Assembly (NCBI RefSeq): GCF_001693275.1
Contig: NZ_CP016477.1
Span: 2,356,001-2,420,000, forward strand
Length of the DNA: 64,000 bases
Reading direction: 5' to 3'
Source of the DNA: Picosynechococcus sp. PCC 7117
Lineage (GTDB): Bacteria; Cyanobacteriota; Cyanobacteriia; Cyanobacteriales; MRBY01
The notes beneath the pieces are model-generated. The model was not told the origin of the DNA and made no database searches. It saw only the letters and a program-made list of their open reading frames with translations. Numbering within the stretch: the stretch's first letter is position 1; the number at the start of each line of letters is the position of its first letter. A program made the translations under genes and the position numbers. Positions 44,569 to 52,567 of the stretch are shown here, one piece after another.

Positions 44569-45765
44569 CTAACTCGGAAACTCCGTAGGCTGGACGGTTA
44601 ACTGCCGCATTTTACCCCGGCGCTTGAGATCAATGGGTAAATCAGCACCGATGCTACTCCGTTCTACGACATCCTGGACATCAAAGGCGGTCAGGACGGG
44701 TTGATCCCCCACCTGCTTGAGGATATCTCCCACCTGGATATTGGCGATCGCCGCCGGAGAATCTGGGGCAACCTCAATCACCAACACACCTGTTTCCTGG
44801 TTTAAATCAAGATCCTGGGCCATGGCAGGCAGGGTTTCCCGCAATCGATTTTTCCCTTCTCCGTCCAATGCCAGCATCCGAATCCCCAGGTAAGGGTGAG
44901 TCGCTTTCCCCTCCGTAAAGAGTTGCTGGGCAATGCGTTGGGCGGTTTCGATGGGAATGGCAAATCCCAGACCTTGGCCATCGGCGCGAATCGCTGTATT
45001 TAAGCCAATCACTTCCCCCCGCACATTGAGGAGGGGGCCACCGGAATTACCAGGGTTAATGGCGGCATCGGTTTGGATAAAGCGTACCCGTTTGTCCGGA
45101 ATGCCGACCTGGGCACTGGGGCGGTCAAGGGCACTGATAATGCCGACGGTGACACTGTTGTCAAAACCGAGGGGATTACCAATGGCGATCGCCCATTCCC
45201 CTGGGGTCAGACCCGCCGCATTCCCTAACGTTGCGGTGGGTAACCCCGTGGCGTCGATTTTAATCACGGCAATATCCGTTAGCTCATCAACACCCATCAC
45301 TTGTCCTTCAAAGACCTGGCCATCTTTGAGAGTCACCTTTACCTTAGAGCTATTTCCCACCACATGGGCATTGGTCACCAGTTGGCCGTCACTACTGAGA
45401 ATAAAACCGGAGCCCGTGCCCTGGGGTTGGCGATCGCCGTCAAAGGTGGGAAAGCCCTCTTCTAATTGAAAAAACTTCTTAAATAATGGTGTGGATGATG
45501 CCGAGGCCTCCGTCTGATCCAGGGCATCAATGCGCACGACGGTCGGCCCAACGGTTTTGACCGCTTCAGCAATAAAATTTACCGAGTCTTGGTTGAGATC
45601 CAGCGCAGCCAGGGATTGCTCATATTGACGAAACTCACCATAGGCCTGCAAAGATGCATTTAGCTGTCTTTGGAACCAATAGGCATGGCCCAAAAACCCC
45701 AGGCTTCCCCCGAGGATAAGGAAAGTCGTGTAGAGGCTCCACTGACGAAAAGATTGATTTAGCAT
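44569..45765 (-). CDS. Deg/HtrA-type serine protease with PDZ domain
   Basis: Trypsin-like protease of the HhoA/HhoB/HtrA group. 398 residues: signal-anchor at 9-28 (WSLYTTFLILGGSLGFLGHA), protease domain with catalytic triad His134 (TNAHVVG), Asp164 (LTDIAVIKI) and Ser241 (PGNSGGPL), and one PDZ domain (about 285-390). Periplasmic or lumenal quality control is the expected role. Which of the three cyanobacterial paralogues it matches cannot be told by eye. It ends nine bases before the coaX start, so the two may be co-transcribed. Confidence 0.93.
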   Translation of the reverse strand: MLNQSFRQWSLYTTFLILGGSLGFLGHAYWFQRQLNASLQAYGEFRQYEQSLAALDLNQDSVNFIAEAVKTVGPTVVRIDALDQTEASASSTPLFKKFFQLEEGFPTFDGDRQPQGTGSGFILSSDGQLVTNAHVVGNSSKVKVTLKDGQVFEGQVMGVDELTDIAVIKIDATGLPTATLGNAAGLTPGEWAIAIGNPLGFDNSVTVGIISALDRPSAQVGIPDKRVRFIQTDAAINPGNSGGPLLNVRGEVIGLNTAIRADGQGLGFAIPIETAQRIAQQLFTEGKATHPYLGIRMLALDGEGKNRLRETLPAMAQDLDLNQETGVLVIEVAPDSPAAIANIQVGDILKQVGDQPVLTAFDVQDVVERSSIGADLPIDLKRRGKMRQLTVQPTEFPS

Positions 45766-45993
45766 GGGTGTGAGGAGACTGGAGGCGCAAAGATAAACGC
45801 AAGCTTGCCTTAAAATTATGGCAAAAATCTTGCTTGATTCCCTACTTTAACCAGCCCAGAAAACCTCTTTTGTTAATTGCGGTCAATTTTTAAAAAACTT
45901 TTTAAAAAAATCGGCTGCTAACTGCCTGAATACTCCTGCCACCCCAAGGAATATCTAGATTCAGAAAAAATCTCCCCAGTCACTTTCGCCAAC

Positions 45994-46020
45994 AAAAAAC
46001 CAGAGCTTGCTGACTCTGGC
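45994..46020 (-). terminator. Terminator after the secreted protein at 46053
   Basis: On the minus strand, the stem CCAGAG / CTCTGG (46014-46019 and 46000-46005) with an 8-base loop is followed by TTTTTTG. It lies about 33 bases after the stop codon of the secreted hypothetical gene. The remaining gap to 45766 is AT-rich and has no gene I can support. Confidence 0.75.
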
Positions 46021-46052
46021 ACAATATCAACCCCCGACAACTCGCCAAATTG

Positions 46053-46403
46053 TTACTGGCTGGTATGTTGGTAAACCTGGATTGAGGTACGGCTCGAACT
46101 TTGAATGTGGGACTCCTTGGGGTGGCTCGGATCGATCTGAGCGCCAGTTTGGATAATTCGCAGTTGTTGCACCTGCACCTGGGCCGGTTGTCGGCTGAGA
46201 TCCGCGAGCGTTGGGAGGTGGATATTTTTGGGTAAACAGACACGGATCTGGGGATTGAGTTCTTGGGTATGGAGACGCCATCCCTCTGGACAGGTCATTT
46301 CTGTGGGGGTGGCGATCGCCGCTGGGGCACCAGACAACAGCACCATCAACCCCAAAGACAGACTATCCAACAACTGTACGCCGATACCTTGTGTTGATTT
46401 CAT
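46053..46403 (-). CDS. Secreted hypothetical protein
   Basis: A 116-residue exported protein from the ATG at 46403 (MKSTQGIGVQLLDSLSLGL), preceded by GGAG. The signal peptide ends near PAAIATPT. The mature part has two Cys (MTCPEGW, RVCLPKN) that could form one disulfide, and a Gln/Ser-rich C-terminus. No known family. The frame extends 37 codons further upstream but the leader there lacks coding character. The 293 bases upstream, up to 46696, contain promoters only as far as I can see. Confidence 0.6.
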   Translation of the reverse strand: MKSTQGIGVQLLDSLSLGLMVLLSGAPAAIATPTEMTCPEGWRLHTQELNPQIRVCLPKNIHLPTLADLSRQPAQVQVQQLRIIQTGAQIDPSHPKESHIQSSSRTSIQVYQHTSQ

Positions 46404-46696
46404 GGTTTTGCTCCATTGCAAAGGAGAATAAATTGAGAGATTAGGGACTAACCTCCACGGGGTTGTAGTGGCGGCCCCCCAGAACCTATGCAGTTCGTTC
46501 CCCAAGGCCGTCAAGATCGCTACCGAATTTGTCCTGGGCTGTCGGTGAAAATTTTGTCTTTTGTTGCAATCTAAAAGGCTTCTGGGAAAAGCTCACTATA
46601 CTAATGGAGCAGATTTTCGGGCGGCGGAAAAATCCTGAAAAGTGCCCCAATGCTGTTGTGATTGTTTGAAGTCAAGTATTACTGAGGGAGAAAGCT

Positions 46697-47314
46697 GTGA
46701 TGTTCCAGGTTTTGCGTCGTTATCTGAGTGCCAGTGTGGGCCTTGGTTGTCTCATGGGGCAAATGATCTGTGCACCAGCCCAAGCTAATCCAGTGGGAAT
46801 TCAGTTCCAAGGGGATGCCAATGCTGTCTTTGTGGCCCAACAGCTCGGCTTTCCTCCTGTGCCTCCCAATACTGGGATTATCGGCCCTTTTTCCGATGAT
46901 CAGGGTTTAATTTATCTGGATGCCCAAGGACGAATCAGTTATTTTTCGCCGAGTCAGGTGACGGTTTTTTTCGCCCAGGCCAACGCCAATAATGACCCCA
47001 AAATTCTCTATGCCTTGACCCCCACTGCCACCTACAGAATGCAAAATAATCAGGCGATCGCCGTTGACCCAAACACTATCGAAGCGGCGATTACCCCCTG
47101 GCCCTATTCGGGGGTGATGGTGAATGTTTTAATCGCCTACCTCCAGCAATACCAAGCCCAGCTAATGGTGAGTGGAGGCGTTACGGTTTCCGCCGAACAG
47201 CAATCCTATGTCAGTTCAATGCTCCACAACACCAGCATGAATATTTTGAATAATATTGGCAGTGAAGGTTGCACTGAACACTACGAAGATGTTTACTACC
47301 TCGGCTGCTGGTAA
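46697..47314 (+). CDS. Secreted hypothetical protein
   Basis: A 205-residue exported protein. Signal peptide: MMFQVLRRYLSASVGLGCLM, cleaved near PAQANP. A GGGAG lies about ten bases before the start. The mature part is mixed alpha/beta with two tyrosine/aromatic stretches, and the C-terminus ends in EGCTEHYEDVYYLGCW, which looks like a disulfide-closed loop. No known domain recognised. Confidence 0.6.
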   Translation: MMFQVLRRYLSASVGLGCLMGQMICAPAQANPVGIQFQGDANAVFVAQQLGFPPVPPNTGIIGPFSDDQGLIYLDAQGRISYFSPSQVTVFFAQANANNDPKILYALTPTATYRMQNNQAIAVDPNTIEAAITPWPYSGVMVNVLIAYLQQYQAQLMVSGGVTVSAEQQSYVSSMLHNTSMNILNNIGSEGCTEHYEDVYYLGCW

Positions 47315-47414
47315 GGTGAGTACATCGCGTTCGGCCCCAAGCACAATCATTTGTTTGTCATTGGGTGCAGAGCGGCAAATATCGCTATCGTAAAATCGCA
47401 ACACATTTTTGGTA

Positions 47415-48689
47415 ATGGGCTCCCAACTCCTCAGCCTCGTCCCAGCAGATGCCTATAAGCTTCTGGTGGTTTTATTTTTGTCGTTTCTCATTGGCCTCGA
47501 ACGGGAGGAACACAAACTCAATAAGGGCTATGCCTTTGGGGGCGTGCGCACCTATCCGCTCATTGGTCTGATTGGTTATAGTGTCGCTTTTTTGGCCCAA
47601 ACCCAAATGCTAGCAGTGATCGGCGGTTTGGCGGTGATTGGTGGCTTTATGATGATTTCCTACTGGCACAAGGCGGAAACGTCACGGGTCGGTCTTACTT
47701 CGGAGATGGCGGGTTTGGCGACCTATATTCTGGGGGCGCTGGTCTACCACGGGCATTTTTGGGTGGCGTCTTCCTTGGCGATCGCCAGTTTGATTTTGTT
47801 GGAACTGAAGACGTTTCTCGAAGGATTGGCCGAGCGGTTTTCTGAGGAGGATATTTTCACCTTCACCAAATTTCTGCTGCTGACCATCGTTATTTTGCCC
47901 ATTTTGCCCAATCAAGCCCTGACTACCTTTGATCTCAACCCCTTTAAAACTTGGTTGGTGGTGGTGGCCGTGAGTACCGTTTCCTACGGCAGTTTTCTGC
48001 TCCAAAGGCTCATTAAAGGTCAAGGTAGCATTCCCCTGGCGGCTCTTTTGGGGGGAGCCTATTCTTCGACTGTGACCACCGTCGCCCTGGCGAAACGTTC
48101 TAGCGTCGATCCCGCAAATTCCCAGCGTTATGTGGGAGGCATGGTGATGGCTTCGGGGATGATGTATTGGCGCTTAATTCTGCTATTGGAATTGTTTAAT
48201 GGGGCTTTGTCGGAACGGCTGATGGGTTCGTTTTTCCTGTTAGGGTTGGTGGGAGTTGTGGGGGGCTTGGCGATCGCCCTCCGGAAAAAAAATGGGACTG
48301 ATCCCCAGGCGATCGCCGCGACCCATCCCCAGGGCAACCCCTTGGAATTGAAGGCGGCCTTTAGTTTTGCGCTACTCTTTGTGGTGATCTCCCTCTTGAC
48401 CCGGTACATCGTCGATTATTTAGGCGATCGCGGTGTGTATTCCTTTGCGGTGATTATGGGGATCACCGACGTAGATCCCTTTATTCTGAGCTTGACCCAA
48501 TCGGCGGGCCAGTCCTTGTCTTTACCCCTAGCCAGTATTTCGATTTTGATTGCGACGGCGAGTAACAATGCGGTCAAAGGAATCTATGCCCGCTCCTTTG
48601 GCGATCGCCAAACGGGCCAACAAAGTTTATATTTTTTGCTGGGCTTTAGTGTGTTGGGCTTACTGCCCATTTTGACCCAGCTATTTTGA
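47415..48689 (+). CDS. MgtC/DUF4010-type membrane protein
   Basis: A 424-residue integral membrane protein from the ATG at 47415. The N-terminal part (FLIGLEREEHKLNKGYAFGGVRTYPLIGL) is the MgtC/SapB-like motif, and the remaining spans (for instance GGAYSSTVTTVALAKRS and ATASNNAVKGIYARSFG) are those of the DUF4010 group. Eleven or so hydrophobic segments. Substrate unknown; MgtC relatives are linked to Mg2+ stress but this is not proven for DUF4010. Confidence 0.8.
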   Translation: MGSQLLSLVPADAYKLLVVLFLSFLIGLEREEHKLNKGYAFGGVRTYPLIGLIGYSVAFLAQTQMLAVIGGLAVIGGFMMISYWHKAETSRVGLTSEMAGLATYILGALVYHGHFWVASSLAIASLILLELKTFLEGLAERFSEEDIFTFTKFLLLTIVILPILPNQALTTFDLNPFKTWLVVVAVSTVSYGSFLLQRLIKGQGSIPLAALLGGAYSSTVTTVALAKRSSVDPANSQRYVGGMVMASGMMYWRLILLLELFNGALSERLMGSFFLLGLVGVVGGLAIALRKKNGTDPQAIAATHPQGNPLELKAAFSFALLFVVISLLTRYIVDYLGDRGVYSFAVIMGITDVDPFILSLTQSAGQSLSLPLASISILIATASNNAVKGIYARSFGDRQTGQQSLYFLLGFSVLGLLPILTQLF

Positions 48690-48730
48690 AGTCATCTTCA
48701 CCGCTTGGGAGGGGATAGAGGGGTAGGTTT

Positions 48731-49771
48731 CTAACCTTTGAAATTAATCAACTGGTCGGGAGCCACGGCCCCTTTTTCTGTAATGATCGCCGTGATTAGG
48801 TGGGCCGGGGTCACATCAAAAGCCGGATTATAAAATTGCACCCCTTCCGGGCAGATGCGCGTATCACCAATTTGATAGACTTCCTTAGGATCCCGCTCCT
48901 CAATGGGAATTTGCTTACCATCGCTGAGGGAAAAATCCACCGTTGATAAAGGAGCCGCCACGAAAAAAGGAACATTGTGGGCCTTCGCGACGATCGCCAA
49001 ACTGTAGGTGCCAATTTTATTCGCTGCATCGCCATTGGCCGTAATCCGGTCGGCTCCCACCACCACTGCATCGATGCGATCCTGTTGCATACAGTGGGCC
49101 GCCATGTTGTCACAAATTTGCGTCACCGGAATCCCTTCCTGGACGCATTCCCAGGTAGTGAGCTTGGAACCCTGGAGCCGGGGTCGGGTTTCGTCAGCAT
49201 AGACCATCCCTAAACGATTTTCCCGCCAAGCTGAACGAATCACGCCCAAAGCTGTGCCATAACCCGCTGTGGCTAAACCACCCGCATTGCAATGGGTGAG
49301 GATGGTTAATTTTTCGGGGATTTCGGGAAGAACCGCCAACCCCTGATCACCGATCGCCTGGCAGGTGGCGAGGTCTTCATTGTGGATCGCCTTGGCGGTA
49401 TCAAGAATTAAATTTTGCAACTCAGGAATATTACCAGTCGCCTCTTGAACCGTTGCCATTACCCGATCAATGGCCCAAAAAAGATTGACTGCGGTGGGAC
49501 GGGTTTGGCGGAGGGTTGCGGCGATCGCCTCTAGTTTTTCCAGAAAAATGGTGCGGTCTGTGGTTTGGATCTCCTTTGCCCCCAGGTATAGACCATAGGC
49601 CGCCGAAACCCCAATCGCCGGCGCTCCCCGGACAATCATTGTGCGGATCGCCTCAGCCATGGCCTGGTAGGTTTTAATTTCGACGACTTTACAGGCGAGG
49701 GGGAGCAGGGTTTGATCCACGAGGAGAACGCGGTCTTCTTGCCAAACGATGGGGTTAATGGAGTTGCTCAT
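48731..49771 (-). CDS. mtnA: S-methyl-5-thioribose-1-phosphate isomerase
   Basis: Methionine-salvage enzyme converting methylthioribose-1-phosphate to methylthioribulose-1-phosphate. 346 residues from the ATG at 49771 ([13 protein letters not shown]). Signatures: [38 protein letters not shown] and [20 protein letters not shown] (each partly quoted), including the catalytic Cys in HCNAG and the Asp in the GADR loop. The upstream 40 codons in frame are leader. No other mtn gene is adjacent. Confidence 0.95.
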   Translation of the reverse strand: MSNSINPIVWQEDRVLLVDQTLLPLACKVVEIKTYQAMAEAIRTMIVRGAPAIGVSAAYGLYLGAKEIQTTDRTIFLEKLEAIAATLRQTRPTAVNLFWAIDRVMATVQEATGNIPELQNLILDTAKAIHNEDLATCQAIGDQGLAVLPEIPEKLTILTHCNAGGLATAGYGTALGVIRSAWRENRLGMVYADETRPRLQGSKLTTWECVQEGIPVTQICDNMAAHCMQQDRIDAVVVGADRITANGDAANKIGTYSLAIVAKAHNVPFFVAAPLSTVDFSLSDGKQIPIEERDPKEVYQIGDTRICPEGVQFYNPAFDVTPAHLITAIITEKGAVAPDQLINFKG

Positions 49772-49934
49772 TAAACTGGGAAAATTCCAACGGTGAAAAA
49801 TCTTCCCTATTGTGGCCTGAGGGCGGACGAAAAAAAATACATTCGGTAAATTTCTCCGGCGATCGCCTTGCATCTCCGCTACCATGGCCATGTAAGGTAA
49901 CTAAAACCCCCTAACGGCTTGGAGAAGCGGGAAA

Positions 49935-50171
49935 ATGAGTGAATTCGCTGATTTTATGAGCATCATGCACGATGACCTTGGCGAACATTATCAACGCATC
50001 ATGATGACCTATAAGGGGAATATCACCCCCGATACAGCGTTCCAGGCGGCGGCACTCCTCACGGCAGCCCAGAGTAACGCGACTTATACGAGTCAGCTCC
50101 AGGGGGAAATTGAGTCCCTCCGCAAAACCTTGATCGCCATTGAAAAATCCCGCCGGGATTCCCAAAGTTAA
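49935..50171 (+). CDS. Small conserved hypothetical protein
   Basis: A 78-residue soluble, helical protein (MSEFADFMSIMHDDLGEHYQ, C-terminal GEIESLRKTLIAIEKSRRD). A coiled coil is likely in the last 30 residues. It has no membrane span and no motif I recognise. It lies between mtnA (divergent) and rsmE (convergent). Confidence 0.55.
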   Translation: MSEFADFMSIMHDDLGEHYQRIMMTYKGNITPDTAFQAAALLTAAQSNATYTSQLQGEIESLRKTLIAIEKSRRDSQS

Positions 50172-50177
50172 ATCCAG

Positions 50178-50888
50178 TTAATTTCCTGGACGACAGTGAC
50201 TATTCACTAAGGCGATCGCCGTAATTGAGGCTGTCACGGCCCGCAGGATCGAATTTCCCAAGGAAACGACTGGAATACCTTTGGCGATCGCCTGTTGGAT
50301 TTCCGTTTCTGTCCAGCCCCCCTCCGGCCCGATCAGTACCGTAATTGCTGGCGGGAGCGTTTTAGGTAACGCATCGAGGAGATGCAGCGATTTCTCCCGT
50401 GCGCCACAGAGATAGGTTTGCTCTGGGGAAAGGGTTTCTAAAAGATTGAAAAAAGGTTGGGGTGCAGCAATTTCTGGCACAATCGCCCGTTCCGATTGTT
50501 CTGCGGCTTCGGTGGCAATTTTGCGCCAGCGTTTTAACTTATTCTCACTCGGTTTTAAAATTGTCCGCTCAGAAATCACCGGATAGATCTGCGTCACCCC
50601 CAATTCTGTACAGCAACGCACCACTTCATCGAAGCCATTTTTCGGTAAAGCTGCCACTAATTTCACTGGAATCGGGCATTCTGTTTGGAGATGCTGGGAT
50701 TCGATTAATTGAATCTGCTCAGTCTCTGTCAGTTCACCAAGCCAAGCTTGGCCTAAACCATTTAACACAACCAGGCGATCGCCCGCCCGCAACCGTAGCA
50801 CACTTAGCAGATAATGCCGTTGTTCTGTCGTTAAATTAACCCTAGAAAGATCAGTAAATTGCGCCTCAGAAACCACCAAACGCTGCAT
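50178..50888 (-). CDS. rsmE: 16S rRNA m3U1498 methyltransferase
   Basis: SPOUT-class methyltransferase that modifies U1498 in 16S rRNA. 236 residues with an N-terminal PUA-like domain (about 1-70) and the trefoil-knot SAM-binding core: LIGPEGGWTETEI and SLGNSILRAVTASITAIAL. Start and length fit the family. It diverges from the type II NADH dehydrogenase gene. Confidence 0.94.
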   Translation of the reverse strand: MQRLVVSEAQFTDLSRVNLTTEQRHYLLSVLRLRAGDRLVVLNGLGQAWLGELTETEQIQLIESQHLQTECPIPVKLVAALPKNGFDEVVRCCTELGVTQIYPVISERTILKPSENKLKRWRKIATEAAEQSERAIVPEIAAPQPFFNLLETLSPEQTYLCGAREKSLHLLDALPKTLPPAITVLIGPEGGWTETEIQQAIAKGIPVVSLGNSILRAVTASITAIALVNSHCRPGN

Positions 50889-51037
50889 TAAATTAACCGT
50901 CTCCGCCCTATTTTTTCGAGCAATAGCACCATTGAAATCTCACCTTTTATCTCTTTGGGTAGATTTCTGTTAGTATTCTTACCTAACACAGGCCGATTGA
51001 AATAAAAGTTTATATTTTCCCCAACCCCAGCGAACCC

Positions 51038-52420
51038 ATGGTCAATACCCAACTCCCCAATCTCACCCCCCAGACAGACAAGCATAAAGTGGTGATTATC
51101 GGTGGCGGTTTTGGTGGTCTTTATGCCGCGAAAACCCTCGGTAAATATGAGGCTGCCGTGGATGTCACCCTGATCGACAAACGGAACTTCCACCTGTTTC
51201 AACCGCTGCTGTACCAAGTGGCAACGGGAACTCTCTCTCCGGCGGATATTGCCTCACCCCTGCGCGGTGTCCTCAGCGGCAACAAAAACACCCATGTGCT
51301 CCTTGATGAAGTTGTAGACATTGAGCCCGATAGCAAAACGGTGGTGATGAACGAAGGGATCGTCAACTATGACAGTTTGATTGTCGCCACGGGGGTCAGC
51401 CACCACTATTTTGGGAATGACCATTGGAAACCCTACGCACCGGGCCTGAAAACCGTTGAGGATGCCCTCGAAATTCGCCACCGCATCTTTATGGCCTTTG
51501 AAGCGGCGGAAAAAGAAACAGATCCGGCACTCCAACAGGCTTGGTTGACCTTTGTGATCGTGGGTGGTGGCCCGACGGGGGTAGAATTGGCCGGGGCGAT
51601 CGCCGAAATTGCCTATAGCGTTCTGAAAAAAGATTTCCGCAAAATTGATACCACCCGCGCCCGGATTATTCTCCTAGAAGGGATGGATCGGGTCTTGCCC
51701 CCCTACGATCCAAGTTTGTCGGCAAAAGCGCAAAAATCCCTGGAAAATCTGGGTGTGCAGGTACAAACCAAGAGCCTCGTGACGAATATCGAAGACCACC
51801 TTGTCACCTTTAAGCAGGGCGATGACCAGCTTGAAATTGCTGCAAAAACCATTGTCTGGGCCGCTGGGGTGAAAGCGTCTGGCATGAGTAAAGTCCTCGA
51901 AGACCGTTTAAGCGCGACCCTAGACCGAGCTGGTCGGGTCATCGTCGAGCCGAACCTGAGCGTTGCGGGCTACCCCGATGTATTCGTGATTGGGGACTTG
52001 GCCAACTTCCCCCACCAAAATGAACGGCCTTTACCTGGGGTTGCACCGGTGGCGATGCAAGAAGGGGAATATGTGGCAAAACTGATCAAACAACGGGTCA
52101 ATGGTCAGGAGATGGCGCCTTTTCGTTACATGGAATTGGGTAGCCTAGCCGTGATCGGCCAAAATGCCGCCGTTGTGGATCTCGGTTTTGTGAAATTCTC
52201 TGGGTTCCTGGCCTGGTTAATTTGGATCTTCGCCCACGTTTACTACCTGATCGAGTTTGATAACAAGATGGTGGTGATGCTCCAGTGGGGTTGGAACTAC
52301 TTTACTAGAGGTCGGGGGGCTCGTCTGATCACCGGAGAAAAGGATCTCGTCTCTGGATTCAAGCTCTACCAAGAAACTGCTGATAAGGAAACGAAGGTCA
52401 ACATCAAAGTCGAAGCCTAA
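51038..52420 (+). CDS. ndbB: Type II NAD(P)H dehydrogenase
   Basis: Single-subunit, non-proton-pumping NAD(P)H:quinone oxidoreductase, 460 residues. FAD-binding IIGGGFGGLYAAKTL, NAD(P)H-binding IVGGGPTGVELAGAIAE, and the C-terminal FAD loop DVFVIGDLANF are all present. The C-terminal part is hydrophobic (FLAWLIWIFAHVYYLIEF), probably the membrane-dipping segment. Which of NdbA/B/C it corresponds to cannot be told with certainty by eye; the symbol is tentative. A perfect palindrome terminator follows. Confidence 0.88.
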   Translation: MVNTQLPNLTPQTDKHKVVIIGGGFGGLYAAKTLGKYEAAVDVTLIDKRNFHLFQPLLYQVATGTLSPADIASPLRGVLSGNKNTHVLLDEVVDIEPDSKTVVMNEGIVNYDSLIVATGVSHHYFGNDHWKPYAPGLKTVEDALEIRHRIFMAFEAAEKETDPALQQAWLTFVIVGGGPTGVELAGAIAEIAYSVLKKDFRKIDTTRARIILLEGMDRVLPPYDPSLSAKAQKSLENLGVQVQTKSLVTNIEDHLVTFKQGDDQLEIAAKTIVWAAGVKASGMSKVLEDRLSATLDRAGRVIVEPNLSVAGYPDVFVIGDLANFPHQNERPLPGVAPVAMQEGEYVAKLIKQRVNGQEMAPFRYMELGSLAVIGQNAAVVDLGFVKFSGFLAWLIWIFAHVYYLIEFDNKMVVMLQWGWNYFTRGRGARLITGEKDLVSGFKLYQETADKETKVNIKVEA

Positions 52421-52444
52421 TAAATTCTTAACCCATTAACCTGT

Positions 52445-52475
52445 AGGGGCGTTCCATGGAACGCCCCTGTTTTTC
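52445..52475 (+). terminator. Perfect 24-base palindrome plus T-run after ndh
   Basis: AGGGGCGTTCC fused to its exact complement, AGGGGCGTTCC / GGAACGCCCCT around a central AT (52445-52468), followed by GTTTTT. It makes an uninterrupted 11-bp stem with almost no loop, suitable as a terminator, and the same sequence type (AGGGGCGTTCCATGGAACG...) is widely dispersed in cyanobacterial genomes as a repeat. Confidence 0.8.
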
Positions 52476-52567
52476 GTTGAGTATGTTAGTGATTTTGGGG
52501 TGGATGGTGTTGGGGTTGGGCGATACTATGGAGAAATTATTGTTTTTTCTTGTGGGCTGAGTGACCG

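Noticed and set aside
47216-47404. Minus-strand frame of 62 codons, with a protein-like start
   Set aside because: Half of it is the mirror of the end of the 46697 gene, and there is no start signal. It might be a remnant of an old gene, but that cannot be supported.
52483-52560. 25-residue hydrophobic frame between the palindrome and the RM gene
   Set aside because: No convincing Shine-Dalgarno and composition looks like chance; it overlaps the probable promoter of the RM gene.
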